64,000 nt of DNA from a virus, in IMG/VR virus record IMGVR_UViG_3300017788_002590, positions 1 through 64,000 of that record; one strand, 5' to 3'. How positions within the stretch are numbered: position 1 is the stretch's first letter; each line of letters opens with the position of its first letter. Positions 19,947-27,643 of the stretch are shown here, one piece after another. The notes beneath the pieces were generated by a model. That model had not been told where the DNA came from. It did not search any database and saw nothing but the letters and a program-made list of their open reading frames with translations. The position numbers and the translations under genes were made by a program.

Positions 19947-20477
19947 ATGCATTATTGTGATTTTGAAGATACTAATGAGCAATTTAACAATAAAACAATA
20001 TATAAATGTAAATATTGTGGATCATTAATAGCTTTAGAAAATCCTGACGCTAAAATTCTTTGTTTTAAAAAACAACAAGACTTCTTCCAGCAAATGTATA
20101 ATATGGACCAAAAACCAGAAAATATGATCACCAATCACCATATTAACAAAGAAGATTTATACTCTTTTGTTAAAAATGATGCGCTACACAGGGCTTCTGT
20201 GCCTCCTCAAGACCCCACGGTTATGCAAAATACGATGCAACAGCAGCAGCAACAAGCAGAAATATTATGCACAAAGGAGGAGATAGATGAAAGAATGTCT
20301 ATATGTAATATTTGTGAACACTTTAAAGATAATGCTTGTTTATTATGTGGTTGTGTGGTGGTGAGAGAGGCTAATTTTAACAACAAGCTCGCTCACAGAC
20401 ATCAAAGCTGCCCCATAAATAAATGGGGTCCCATAGAATCTAAAACTTTAGCTGAGGAGTCCAACCGTACTGAATAA
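19947..20477 (+). CDS. Small protein with two zinc-finger-like motifs (176 aa)
   Basis: It starts at an ATG behind an AAGGA site, 14 bases after the giant gene. Two cysteine clusters are visible. An N-terminal CKYCG, with partner cysteines before and after it, suggests a zinc ribbon. A C-terminal module has CNICEHF, then CLLCGC, then CPINKW, a spacing of Cys pairs seen in small phage proteins of unknown role. Between them is a Q-rich linker (QQQQQQ with neighbours). It is the last plus-strand gene. Its last 38 bases overlap the end of the convergent gene on the other strand. Function unknown; a virion assembly or scaffold role is only a guess from its position. Confidence 0.68.
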   Translation: MHYCDFEDTNEQFNNKTIYKCKYCGSLIALENPDAKILCFKKQQDFFQQMYNMDQKPENMITNHHINKEDLYSFVKNDALHRASVPPQDPTVMQNTMQQQQQQAEILCTKEEIDERMSICNICEHFKDNACLLCGCVVVREANFNNKLAHRHQSCPINKWGPIESKTLAEESNRTE

Positions 20478-21507
20478 CTTTGATATACTTAATAGTAGGC
20501 GTTGCCACAGCCTTTATTATTTCAATGTTGGATCCTGTTTTAATTCTTACTACAATAGGTACGGATGTGATACCTGTGCGACTTCTGTATAGATGTATTC
20601 CTATTGCATAAGTGCCGGATAGGTTATTTCCGTCAGGATAGAACACATTCTCTACAGGAGTAAAAGAAACATTATGCTGACTAGCATTCATATCTATATC
20701 TAAAAACCCATTCGTTTGTGATCCTCTTTTGTTGATAAAATTAATGTATTCGGTAGCACCAACGGTTTTAGGAGCACCCCATTGTACATGAAGATCGACA
20801 TCATCTATCGTATCCCAAGCTATAGATATTTGTATAGTTCCTGTTTGTGCCCCAGCATTAGCTAATCTATTAGCAATATCTCCTCCTCCGTTTTTGCCTC
20901 TTGTGTCTTTAGACACAGTATTTGCAGCAACTCCGTCCCCTAATCCTTGCAAAATATTGGATAAGATTTGGGATTGTTGTATATTGGTATTTTTTGATTC
21001 AGCTACGGATTTGCTATCGGTGGTCGGCGATATATGTTGTGAGATGTCACTTATAGAAGGTATAGTATCGATAGAAGACATATTAGATGGTTCGGATACT
21101 ATATTTTCGGGATTATCTATTGATGATACTGATATAGGGTCTTCTGAAATTGTATTTACAGTCGGAATTTCTGGTATACTATATTCAGGATTCGGTAAAG
21201 AGTCCGGAAGTATATCGATAGCATCATGAATAATAGTGTCCGCTTCTATTGATCCTACAGATATATTCAATACTATTCGATTTGGTTTTGTAGTATTGTG
21301 AGAATATAAACACAAAAATAGTATTATAATGGTATTAACAATAAAACTAATACCAAATGATCTAAATTCTATATTCTCTTCTTTAGAAGCAGGCCCTAAA
21401 AAAAGATCATAGATACTTCTTTTTATAGAATTAATAGCAGTTATTAATCCAAAAGATTCTATTTCTTCTTTTTGTTGTCTGTTTCTTGCGTAGGAGTAGG
21501 AGTCCAC
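20440..21507 (-). CDS. Membrane-anchored protein with YfaP/DUF2135-like domain (355 aa)
   Basis: The N-terminal ~48 residues are polar. They are followed by one strong hydrophobic segment (FIVNTIIILFLCLY, about residues 53-68), a long acidic, Ser/Ile/Asp-rich linker (about 75-205), and a C-terminal beta domain. The domain carries WDTIDDVDLHVQW, LDIDMNAS and PVENVFYP, typical of YfaP-like/DUF2135 extracytoplasmic domains. A single-pass, N-in anchor is inferred. The start is uncertain: the GTG used here overlaps the preceding gene by 49 bases and has a weak ribosome-binding site, and no ATG follows before the membrane segment. The 3' end overlaps the convergent plus-strand gene. This is unusual cargo for a phage replication strand, and a role at the host envelope is plausible. 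Confidence 0.62.
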   Translation of the reverse strand: MDSYSYARNRQQKEEIESFGLITAINSIKRSIYDLFLGPASKEENIEFRSFGISFIVNTIIILFLCLYSHNTTKPNRIVLNISVGSIEADTIIHDAIDILPDSLPNPEYSIPEIPTVNTISEDPISVSSIDNPENIVSEPSNMSSIDTIPSISDISQHISPTTDSKSVAESKNTNIQQSQILSNILQGLGDGVAANTVSKDTRGKNGGGDIANRLANAGAQTGTIQISIAWDTIDDVDLHVQWGAPKTVGATEYINFINKRGSQTNGFLDIDMNASQHNVSFTPVENVFYPDGNNLSGTYAIGIHLYRSRTGITSVPIVVRIKTGSNIEIIKAVATPTIKYIKVIQYGWTPQLKF

Positions 21508-21809
21508 TTATGCCAACCTTTATTTGGTAACCAATTACCGTCATCGTCTTTTCTTTTTGGAAATAAAGTACCACCTTTTTTATGTTGTCCAAATGCTAAG
21601 ACAGCGCCACAATCATTACATCTTAACTCGTAATAATCGTTACCGTCTACATTTCTAACAATATATCTTAGGTTTGTACTACCGCATAATCCACACTTTT
21701 CTTCTGCAAAAATTTCTTGTATGAGAGCTAATTCTTTAAAAACTTCTTTTTGTCCAGCGCCTTCTAGTTCGAATTCTAGCTTATCTCCAACCTTATATTT
21801 TACTTTCAT
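21459..21809 (-). CDS. Zinc-ribbon protein next to annealing protein (116 aa)
   Basis: A small protein with a four-cysteine zinc ribbon (CGLCG about residues 39-43 and CNDCG about 63-67). It is followed by the GQHKKGG motif and a conserved-looking tail ending in GWHKW and a lysine run. This arrangement is known from small phage proteins encoded beside single-strand annealing or RecT-like recombinases. Here it lies 3 bases downstream of such a gene. A nucleic-acid binding helper role in recombination is inferred. Its last 49 bases overlap the start assigned to the next gene. Confidence 0.72.
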   Translation of the reverse strand: MKVKYKVGDKLEFELEGAGQKEVFKELALIQEIFAEEKCGLCGSTNLRYIVRNVDGNDYYELRCNDCGAVLAFGQHKKGGTLFPKRKDDDGNWLPNKGWHKWTPTPTQETDNKKKK

Positions 21810-21812
21810 AGT

Positions 21813-22523
21813 TTATTTCCATTTTTCGTGGTAGCCTAATAGTTTATCTGTGATATCAGACAAATTCTGTTGATAATAATTCAACTTTTGTATAACAGTC
21901 ACAGCGTTTTCATGACTCATATTATATACGGTATCCGATGAAATGTCAAGATCATTTAACAGATTAATCACATTAATATTAAGTCTTTTAGCAATAACAT
22001 CTATGAAATTGATTTGGTTAGAACTGATTTTGGAGGCAGAAACCCCATCTACATCATCTTCTATAGATTGGGCAATTTCTTCTGCTGCAACCACCTTTTT
22101 GAGTTTTAGGGCTCTTCTTAATGCTCTTCCTTCTGCTCTGGTTTCCGCCACAGCAACAGGATGATTTCTAAAAAGCTTGTCGCAATTACCCCAATAAACG
22201 TCCGCTGAGCCATCTACAGTGATAGTATTTACACCCTCGGTATCAGACTCATGCGGATTTAAACGGTACGTTATACTGTGACAAACGGTTGCTCTTTTTT
22301 CGTTGGATGGATCAGGCATTTGTACAACCTGAGATGTTGAGCATAAAATCCTACAATTCAATGCTATTTCAAATATTCTTCTAAGCCCATCTGTTGTTGG
22401 ATTTCCTGATATCTTTTCATCATCTAATAATAATCCTAAAACTTGGTCAGTCCATCCGGGATCATTAGGAGTTACATTTTCTTTTTCGACCATATTATCT
22501 TTAGTAGCTTTTGACTTGGTCAT
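21813..22523 (-). CDS. DdrA/Rad52-like single-strand annealing protein (probable, 236 aa)
   Basis: The central part has the hallmark HPVAVAETRAEGRALRRAL (about residues 120-140), matching the AETRAxxRALRxAL helix of DdrA/Rad52/ERF-type phage annealing proteins. It is preceded by strand-rich segments (ATVCHSITYR, ITVDGSADVYWG). The C-terminal part (about 165-235) contains QINFIDVIAKRLNIN and later MSHENAVTVIQKLN, a helical tail typical of phage recombination proteins. It would bind ssDNA and anneal complementary strands during recombination-dependent replication. The adjacent zinc-ribbon gene supports this. Assignment is by motif; an unrelated protein with a similar helix is possible. Confidence 0.62.
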   Translation of the reverse strand: MTKSKATKDNMVEKENVTPNDPGWTDQVLGLLLDDEKISGNPTTDGLRRIFEIALNCRILCSTSQVVQMPDPSNEKRATVCHSITYRLNPHESDTEGVNTITVDGSADVYWGNCDKLFRNHPVAVAETRAEGRALRRALKLKKVVAAEEIAQSIEDDVDGVSASKISSNQINFIDVIAKRLNINVINLLNDLDISSDTVYNMSHENAVTVIQKLNYYQQNLSDITDKLLGYHEKWK

Positions 22524-22527
22524 ATAA

Positions 22528-23313
22528 TCAGTCCTCTATTTCTAGAATTTTTGAAGTTTGAAACGATGATGGATTTAGTAATATGTGTTTAAGATTTTGA
22601 TAAACTTTTTCTGCTCTGGCCTTAGAAAAATCATGAGTTTGTTTGATACGAATAAGATTCAACCCTTTTCCTATTAATAGTCCAGATTTTTTATTGTCAT
22701 ATTTTTGATTTCGAGTTAAACTATCTTGTCCCCAAACTGGCAGAAAATGAGATGGTCCGTCAATCTCTATTGCTGTGTTCATAGTAGGAAGAAACAGATC
22801 AATTTGCAACTTGGTATTCGACAAAATCTGTTCCTTATGGAATTCTGTTTTGTAACCATCTTGGATCAGCTTATTTAAAATGTAGTGTTCTAGTTTTGAA
22901 CCCACCTTGCTACTATGTCTTACTGCTTTATTGGCAGAATCTAGCCTGTTTTCTTTTTCTGTTTGAGATAATGAATCCCATAATTTTTTAGCTCTTTTTT
23001 TTCTTGTGTTTTTTTCTTTATCAGAAGATTGTTCCCATGTTTCCATAACTTTTTTACCAATTTTCATTTTAGTATCTTCTGTTCTTTTTGATCCTTTTGT
23101 TGGATGCTTATGTTTGCCTGTTTTTAACGCATTTTTTTGTGCTTCGCTTTTATCTCTAATGTTTATATTAAATCTGATTGCGTCTCTACGAATTTTATTT
23201 GCATATGTGCCGTATTCTTTTGCTATGTCTCCAAAGCTTTTTTGTTTTGATATATATAAATCTAAAATGATATTTTGTTTATCCATATCATTATAATTGT
23301 CGTATAACATCAT
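22528..23313 (-). CDS. Free-standing homing endonuclease-like protein (NUMOD3-like repeats plus Vsr/PD-(D/E)XK-like nuclease, 261 aa)
   Basis: The N-terminal part carries a helix-turn-helix-like region (SFGDIAKEYGTYANKIRRDA) typical of target recognition. Then come basic NUMOD3-like segments (HPTKGSKRTEDTKMKIGKK). The C-terminal domain (about 135-245) looks like a Vsr/DUF559-type nuclease: LQIDLFLP, AIEIDGPSHF, a conserved K in YDNKKSG, and a final strand LNLIRI. The start overlaps the upstream gene by 23 bases and has an AAAGGA site. It is placed between sugar genes and the annealing protein, as expected for a mobile intron-less homing gene. Target site unknown. Confidence 0.68.
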   Translation of the reverse strand: MMLYDNYNDMDKQNIILDLYISKQKSFGDIAKEYGTYANKIRRDAIRFNINIRDKSEAQKNALKTGKHKHPTKGSKRTEDTKMKIGKKVMETWEQSSDKEKNTRKKRAKKLWDSLSQTEKENRLDSANKAVRHSSKVGSKLEHYILNKLIQDGYKTEFHKEQILSNTKLQIDLFLPTMNTAIEIDGPSHFLPVWGQDSLTRNQKYDNKKSGLLIGKGLNLIRIKQTHDFSKARAEKVYQNLKHILLNPSSFQTSKILEIED

Positions 23314-23755
23314 CTAGTCCTTTCGCTGTTAAACTAGGGTTGATAGCAATAGGTTGTTTCCAACATATTGTAGTTAGATCATAATCTTCTTGGTTAGAAA
23401 CTAGAATTTCTAAATCAGTATTCATATATATATTATACCATAGAGTATATGGTAGATCATGTTTATTGACCCATTCTAGTCGTTTAAGGACTAATACTTG
23501 TTTTGTTGGTCCAGGAAAAGTGATCGACATAGAAGCGGATTCTGTGTCAAATACAAATAAGATACCTTTAAAGTATTTACTATGGCTAATAGGTAGTATA
23601 TAATATTTTTTATTTGGATCAATAGTATTATAGCTATTATTAAATAACACAATATTGTCTAGTGGCCTATTTTCACATAAGCCATTAATAGCCTGAAGAA
23701 TTTCGTGATCGGCTTGATTTTGATTTATTTCCGGACAGAAAAATCCTATGTTCAT
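23291..23755 (-). CDS. Unknown protein of the glycosyltransferase cluster (154 aa)
   Basis: No family recognised. The chosen ATG gives the start MNIGFFCPEINQNQAD. It lies 1 base after the stop of the upstream gene and follows a GGGGTT stretch. A longer frame with 13 extra residues would overlap that gene and is not favoured. The opening strand (NIGFFCPEI) followed by QADHEILQAIN resembles the first strand-helix of GT-B-type nucleotide-binding folds, and later parts are strand-rich. It is sandwiched between presumed glycosyltransferases and a homing endonuclease. A role in glycan transfer is inference from context only. Confidence 0.58.
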   Translation of the reverse strand: MNIGFFCPEINQNQADHEILQAINGLCENRPLDNIVLFNNSYNTIDPNKKYYILPISHSKYFKGILFVFDTESASMSITFPGPTKQVLVLKRLEWVNKHDLPYTLWYNIYMNTDLEILVSNQEDYDLTTICWKQPIAINPSLTAKGLDDVIRQL

Positions 23756-23756
23756 A

Positions 23757-24530
23757 TTATAACCCCATATATCTAATAAGCTCATTATTAACAAAATTAC
23801 TGCATTTATTCTTATCTGTGAGTATTGGTAGTATGTATTGTTTATTTATAATTGCGTCAATAATACTATTATTATTAATATCGAGATTTTTTATACCACA
23901 AACATAAGCTTCCAGAGAAAACTCCTGATCTATATCAACAAAATATTCGAAAGTATTCAATACATAGTTTAGATCTGGTTCATTGTATATACCTACATTT
24001 TGAGGGTGTTTAAATTCTGGATTATTAAACAGAACAAATTGGTATTCTTTTTGAGTTGGGTACAGCATATTCTGTAATAGTTCATTGTTCTTTTTATTAT
24101 CTACAGATAACGATACTGCTAATTTAGAATTTCTTGTGAGATTCGGTAGTGTTGTAAATATACTATCATCATAAAACATATCACATTCTAATAAGTCGTT
24201 AGACATAGAACCAGCAAGGTTGTAAGATATAACTTTACATCCGGCATCAGACCAAAATTTGAATAAATCAACAGGTTGTACAGGTCTATCTATGTATAGA
24301 ATAATTTGTGTTTTTTTATTATTTTGCACAATAAAATTATGAATCTCTTGAGTATATTCGACTCCGGGATATAGAATTATGTCTGGCTTTTGAACATAAC
24401 ACATATCAAACAGTTTTGAATGTAGGTTATCAGCTATAAAACTCATACTATCAGTATTTCTAATACTAACATGTCTTAATATACTTCTATATTGTCTTGA
24501 ACCACCAACATGAGCTAGAATTTTTTTCAT
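23757..24530 (-). CDS. Putative glycosyltransferase-like protein (257 aa)
   Basis: It begins MKKILAHVGGSRQYRSI, a first strand plus glycine loop as in GT-B-fold enzymes. Alternating strands and helices follow (PDIILYPGVEY, KTQIILYIDRP, CKVISYNLAG) and an acidic C-terminal half (GIYNEPDLNYVLNTF, QEFSLEAYVCG) that resembles the acceptor or donor lobe of family 4-like transferases. The classical E-x7-E motif is not clear. It lies 9 bases downstream of another cluster gene and 1 base upstream of the next. Donor and acceptor unknown. It could also be a non-catalytic homologue. Confidence 0.52.
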   Translation of the reverse strand: MKKILAHVGGSRQYRSILRHVSIRNTDSMSFIADNLHSKLFDMCYVQKPDIILYPGVEYTQEIHNFIVQNNKKTQIILYIDRPVQPVDLFKFWSDAGCKVISYNLAGSMSNDLLECDMFYDDSIFTTLPNLTRNSKLAVSLSVDNKKNNELLQNMLYPTQKEYQFVLFNNPEFKHPQNVGIYNEPDLNYVLNTFEYFVDIDQEFSLEAYVCGIKNLDINNNSIIDAIINKQYILPILTDKNKCSNFVNNELIRYMGL

Positions 24531-24539
24531 ATTATTCTC

Positions 24540-25238
24540 TTATTTAATTTTATGTTTATCTTTTAAGCCATTAATTTTAACAATATCACTAATTTTATCT
24601 AATGTAACTGTTCTAATATCTATTTTTTGTTTTTCGATCATAGTATTGATGATTTCGAACATGAACATATGATCATAATAATTGTGTATGCCCGAAATAA
24701 TTTTTTTGATGTCGGTCGATGTAAGGTAAAATACATCTGTCCACACGGATTCTCCAATATTATAGAACATATAATTTACTTTGCAATCCTGTAAGGTACA
24801 ACCTATATAATTTTGTGTGGTTTTATATCTTTTTTTCGTTAGTATCCAAGATTCTTTAGGATTAAATTTGGGTAAATGCTTAATCACTATGTTACTTAGT
24901 ATAAACAACACGCCTTTTACATTGTCTATATAAGTGTTATCAATATTTTGTAAGAATAATTTAAATGCATACCCATAATTTTTTGTATCATATTCTTCGT
25001 TATATATTGTATTAATAGACATATTATAGTCTGTAAGATTTTTTTTGATTTTTTCTTCCTCGAATCCAATAATCAGATGTATAGGATGGTATTGGGAATA
25101 TTTCTGTATAGATCTTATAGAGTAATATAATAGCTCTTTATTTTTAGCAGACGACCTCAGCAGCCCTATCTGGCCGTGGGACTTCATTCCTTTTGTTATT
25201 TCGTGAGAAAAAATACAACATCCTATGTTTTTATTCAT
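24540..25238 (-). CDS. Putative GT-A-like glycosyltransferase (232 aa)
   Basis: The N-terminal half has the layout of GT-A-fold transferases: NIGCCIFSHE, then LLYYSIRSIQKYSQYHPIHL (helix and strand that often carry the sugar-nucleotide base). A clear DxD metal motif is not seen, although NVKGVLFILSN is where it might fall. The C-terminal part is lysine- and isoleucine-rich. It overlaps the upstream gene by 8 bases (translational coupling). The family was not identified, and the assignment leans on its neighbours. Confidence 0.5.
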   Translation of the reverse strand: MNKNIGCCIFSHEITKGMKSHGQIGLLRSSAKNKELLYYSIRSIQKYSQYHPIHLIIGFEEEKIKKNLTDYNMSINTIYNEEYDTKNYGYAFKLFLQNIDNTYIDNVKGVLFILSNIVIKHLPKFNPKESWILTKKRYKTTQNYIGCTLQDCKVNYMFYNIGESVWTDVFYLTSTDIKKIISGIHNYYDHMFMFEIINTMIEKQKIDIRTVTLDKISDIVKINGLKDKHKIK

Positions 25239-25647
25239 GCGTTTTGGTTATCGATATAATCGTATATACATTTTCATGATAGTATTTTTGAATTTTAATA
25301 TTTGGTAGTTGATTAAATAGATCATTAATCATATATTCTGTCCACATAGACTTGACTGGTTCTATGACTTCTGATAATTTATCACACGAAATTTCATTTT
25401 TTTGTATTCTATTAGACATAACAGTGGCATTGATCATTTTAAAAACGGCTTCTCCATTATAAGCAAGCTTGTTTATGATCTCAAAAAAAATACCGTGTCT
25501 AGCCGAAAACGGGATTTTATCTAAACAGTCACAAACAATATGTGGTAAATAACCATTGATAACATTATTTAGATTGGTTATATTGACATTATCATATGTT
25601 GGCTGATTGTCAGATTCGTCAACTATAAAATTTATTGGTCTGTTCAT
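25231..25647 (-). CDS. Small protein resembling the C-terminal part of a SAM methyltransferase (138 aa)
   Basis: The segment PHIVCDCLDKIPFSARHGIF then FEIINKLAYNGEAVFKM resembles the post-motif-II region of class I methyltransferases, where a strand and helix are followed by a Lys/Gly-containing turn. The last strand (NVYTIISITK) also fits that fold. The glycine-rich SAM-binding motif I is missing at the N-terminus, so this is either a degenerate or truncated methyltransferase or an unrelated small protein. It overlaps the genes on both sides by 4-8 bases, as in an operon. Confidence 0.5.
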   Translation of the reverse strand: MNRPINFIVDESDNQPTYDNVNITNLNNVINGYLPHIVCDCLDKIPFSARHGIFFEIINKLAYNGEAVFKMINATVMSNRIQKNEISCDKLSEVIEPVKSMWTEYMINDLFNQLPNIKIQKYYHENVYTIISITKTHE

Positions 25648-26549
25648 CGTAAAAATACCTCTCGATCAGCTTGTGTTATTATGTTTGTTATATGAGAATT
25701 AAACGTATCTATATTATGATTATGCTGTATATATTCACCTACTGCCTCCAAATTTATATCCTTGTGATTAACTACAGATTGTATTAGAGCATTTATATCT
25801 GGATATTGTTCTATAGAAGGACACATAATTGATTGATTTTGTAATGTCATAGCCCTGCAGCCGCTAGATAAAGCACATAATAGATTAAAATGTGCGTAGT
25901 TAGAAAGATCTATAATACATTTATATTGGTTAAATATATGGTTTATAACCTTAATATTCATATCAGAATTAATATTTATGATATCGCATACCAGATTATT
26001 TTGTGTTAGAATATTTTTTATTCTTTGTCCCAATGCTCCGCCGTCGAGGATCGCAACTGGCTTACGATTAGTTGAGTCTGTTGATTTAGTAAAAATAGAT
26101 GTAGGAATTCCTAACGGTACTATATGAGATTTGTTTGGAGACCCCATACTTGTGGATAGTACAGAGTCTGCAAAAATTTTGTGTTTATATTCTGTTTGTT
26201 GATTAAGAATGTGTCTGTCTTCTTTCTTGTATGCTTTATGATTGTGTATAAAAATAATACTATTGATATGATATATATTACCGGTATTATTTTGGTTTGT
26301 AAATTTCTCTATATCATGAGATATATATACTCTATAATCATAGAAATTATAGCGATCTGGATTTAATACAATTACATTATTAGTGTGTGGATTATATTTA
26401 TTTTTACCATCTCCTAATATATAAAATGTATATGGTAATTGGTACAAAATATGATCGACCAAGCTAAAACATGGATCATATAGTATATTACCAATCGTGG
26501 GATTGATAGTTCTATTGATAACGCTACTTGTCATACAGCTTAATTGCAT
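25644..26549 (-). CDS. Putative GT-B-like glycosyltransferase (301 aa)
   Basis: It has the layout of a GT-B enzyme. The first half includes DPCFSLVDHILYQLPYTFYI and a possible first Rossmann lobe. The second includes KPVAILDGGALGQRIKNIL, CKCIIDLSNYAHFNLLCALS and SSGCRAMTLQNQSIMCPS, the position where family 1/4 transferases keep their donor-binding helix and final loop. No full E-x7-E motif was identified. It overlaps the upstream transferase gene by 10 bases and the downstream gene by 4. The assignment is moderate and the substrate unknown. Confidence 0.55.
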   Translation of the reverse strand: MQLSCMTSSVINRTINPTIGNILYDPCFSLVDHILYQLPYTFYILGDGKNKYNPHTNNVIVLNPDRYNFYDYRVYISHDIEKFTNQNNTGNIYHINSIIFIHNHKAYKKEDRHILNQQTEYKHKIFADSVLSTSMGSPNKSHIVPLGIPTSIFTKSTDSTNRKPVAILDGGALGQRIKNILTQNNLVCDIININSDMNIKVINHIFNQYKCIIDLSNYAHFNLLCALSSGCRAMTLQNQSIMCPSIEQYPDINALIQSVVNHKDINLEAVGEYIQHNHNIDTFNSHITNIITQADREVFLR

Positions 26550-27643
26550 ATTTTTGCTCCAATTGATTTGAAAGAATAGTCTGATAAAGTATCTATTCTC
26601 ATTTGAGTATTATAATTCTTTTTATCTGTTTTATAGAGAGCGTAAATTTTTTGCATATTTTCTATTAGATTAAAGACGACAGGAGAATAAATAAATTCAC
26701 TACTATTGTATGAATCATATTCCTCCATTAACGGAGGAGTTGGCATAATTAGAGGACATTTAACTGATTTAGTTATAATTCCTCCATTTTTGCCTAGAAT
26801 ATCCGCAAGGCCAGTATTTTGCATTACTATAGGAGTTTTGCCTAAGTAAGAAGATATGAGTGTTTGCTTACAAAAATTATCTGTAGATTTTAAGTTAATG
26901 AAACAATTGCCTGTATTATGTATGCTCATAATAGACTTTTCGTCATCCGATCGTCCAACAATAATCTCGCTACGGTATGCTTTATTGACTCTTAGTGTTT
27001 CTTTGATTTTTTTACTTAGTTCCTGTATATGTTTTATCGTATTTTGATCTTCAGTTTTTATTAGTAACGAAACACCATCTTGTTCATTAAAAGCTAAGTG
27101 AAAAGCTGTTATTATTTTATCTAGATTGGATATGGGATCTGGACCAGCAAAACAATAAAAAATAAAATTACGCTTTATATTGTGAGGAATAGGCAACTGA
27201 TTCGATTCTATGTTGTTATCGACAATGTCGGTATCTATTGCTTCGGGCACAATACTAATTTTTGTTTTAACGCCTGATTGTTCCAAGCTCTTTTTTTCTG
27301 TTGTAGTTGAAACGTATATTTCGTCTAGTCTATTAAGCAACAGTATGTTTTTTGAATTAGTCCAATTTCCCGTTTCTACTGTTATAATTCCAATATTTTT
27401 AACAGAAGAGTTAATATGCAGATTCGACGGAAGAACCTTTTGTATGACTGTATCATAATTACTATAGTAACTATTTTCGTATTCTAATATGGTTTGGTCA
27501 ACATTAATAGTATTAGGAATATAATATACAGGCCTAATGGTTAGTTGTATATCTTTGTTATATGAGATCGCCTTGATCCAATCTCTGGATGATCTACCCC
27601 AACCATCATTTTGTCTGTATGGAGCAACAAACAAAACTTTCAT
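26540..27643 (-). CDS. Glycosyltransferase family 4-like (367 aa)
   Basis: The start MKVLFVAPYRQNDGWGRSSRD is the usual first strand and glycine loop of GT-B family 4 enzymes. Later segments KISIVPEAIDTDIVD, NFIFYCFAGPDPISN and GNCFINLKSTDNFCKQTLIS correspond to the inter-lobe hinge, the second Rossmann lobe and the donor site. In the last of these the acidic motif is partly replaced. It overlaps the upstream GT4 gene by 4 bases and is clearly in one operon with it. It probably transfers a nucleotide-activated sugar to a glycan or glycoprotein. Donor unknown. Confidence 0.72.
   Translation of the reverse strand: MKVLFVAPYRQNDGWGRSSRDWIKAISYNKDIQLTIRPVYYIPNTINVDQTILEYENSYYSNYDTVIQKVLPSNLHINSSVKNIGIITVETGNWTNSKNILLLNRLDEIYVSTTTEKKSLEQSGVKTKISIVPEAIDTDIVDNNIESNQLPIPHNIKRNFIFYCFAGPDPISNLDKIITAFHLAFNEQDGVSLLIKTEDQNTIKHIQELSKKIKETLRVNKAYRSEIIVGRSDDEKSIMSIHNTGNCFINLKSTDNFCKQTLISSYLGKTPIVMQNTGLADILGKNGGIITKSVKCPLIMPTPPLMEEYDSYNSSEFIYSPVVFNLIENMQKIYALYKTDKKNYNTQMRIDTLSDYSFKSIGAKICN

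Noticed and set aside
23756-23794. Longer N-terminus of the gene ending at 23291
   Set aside because: It overlaps the upstream gene; the ATG at 23755 sits directly after that gene's stop and gives a normal first strand.
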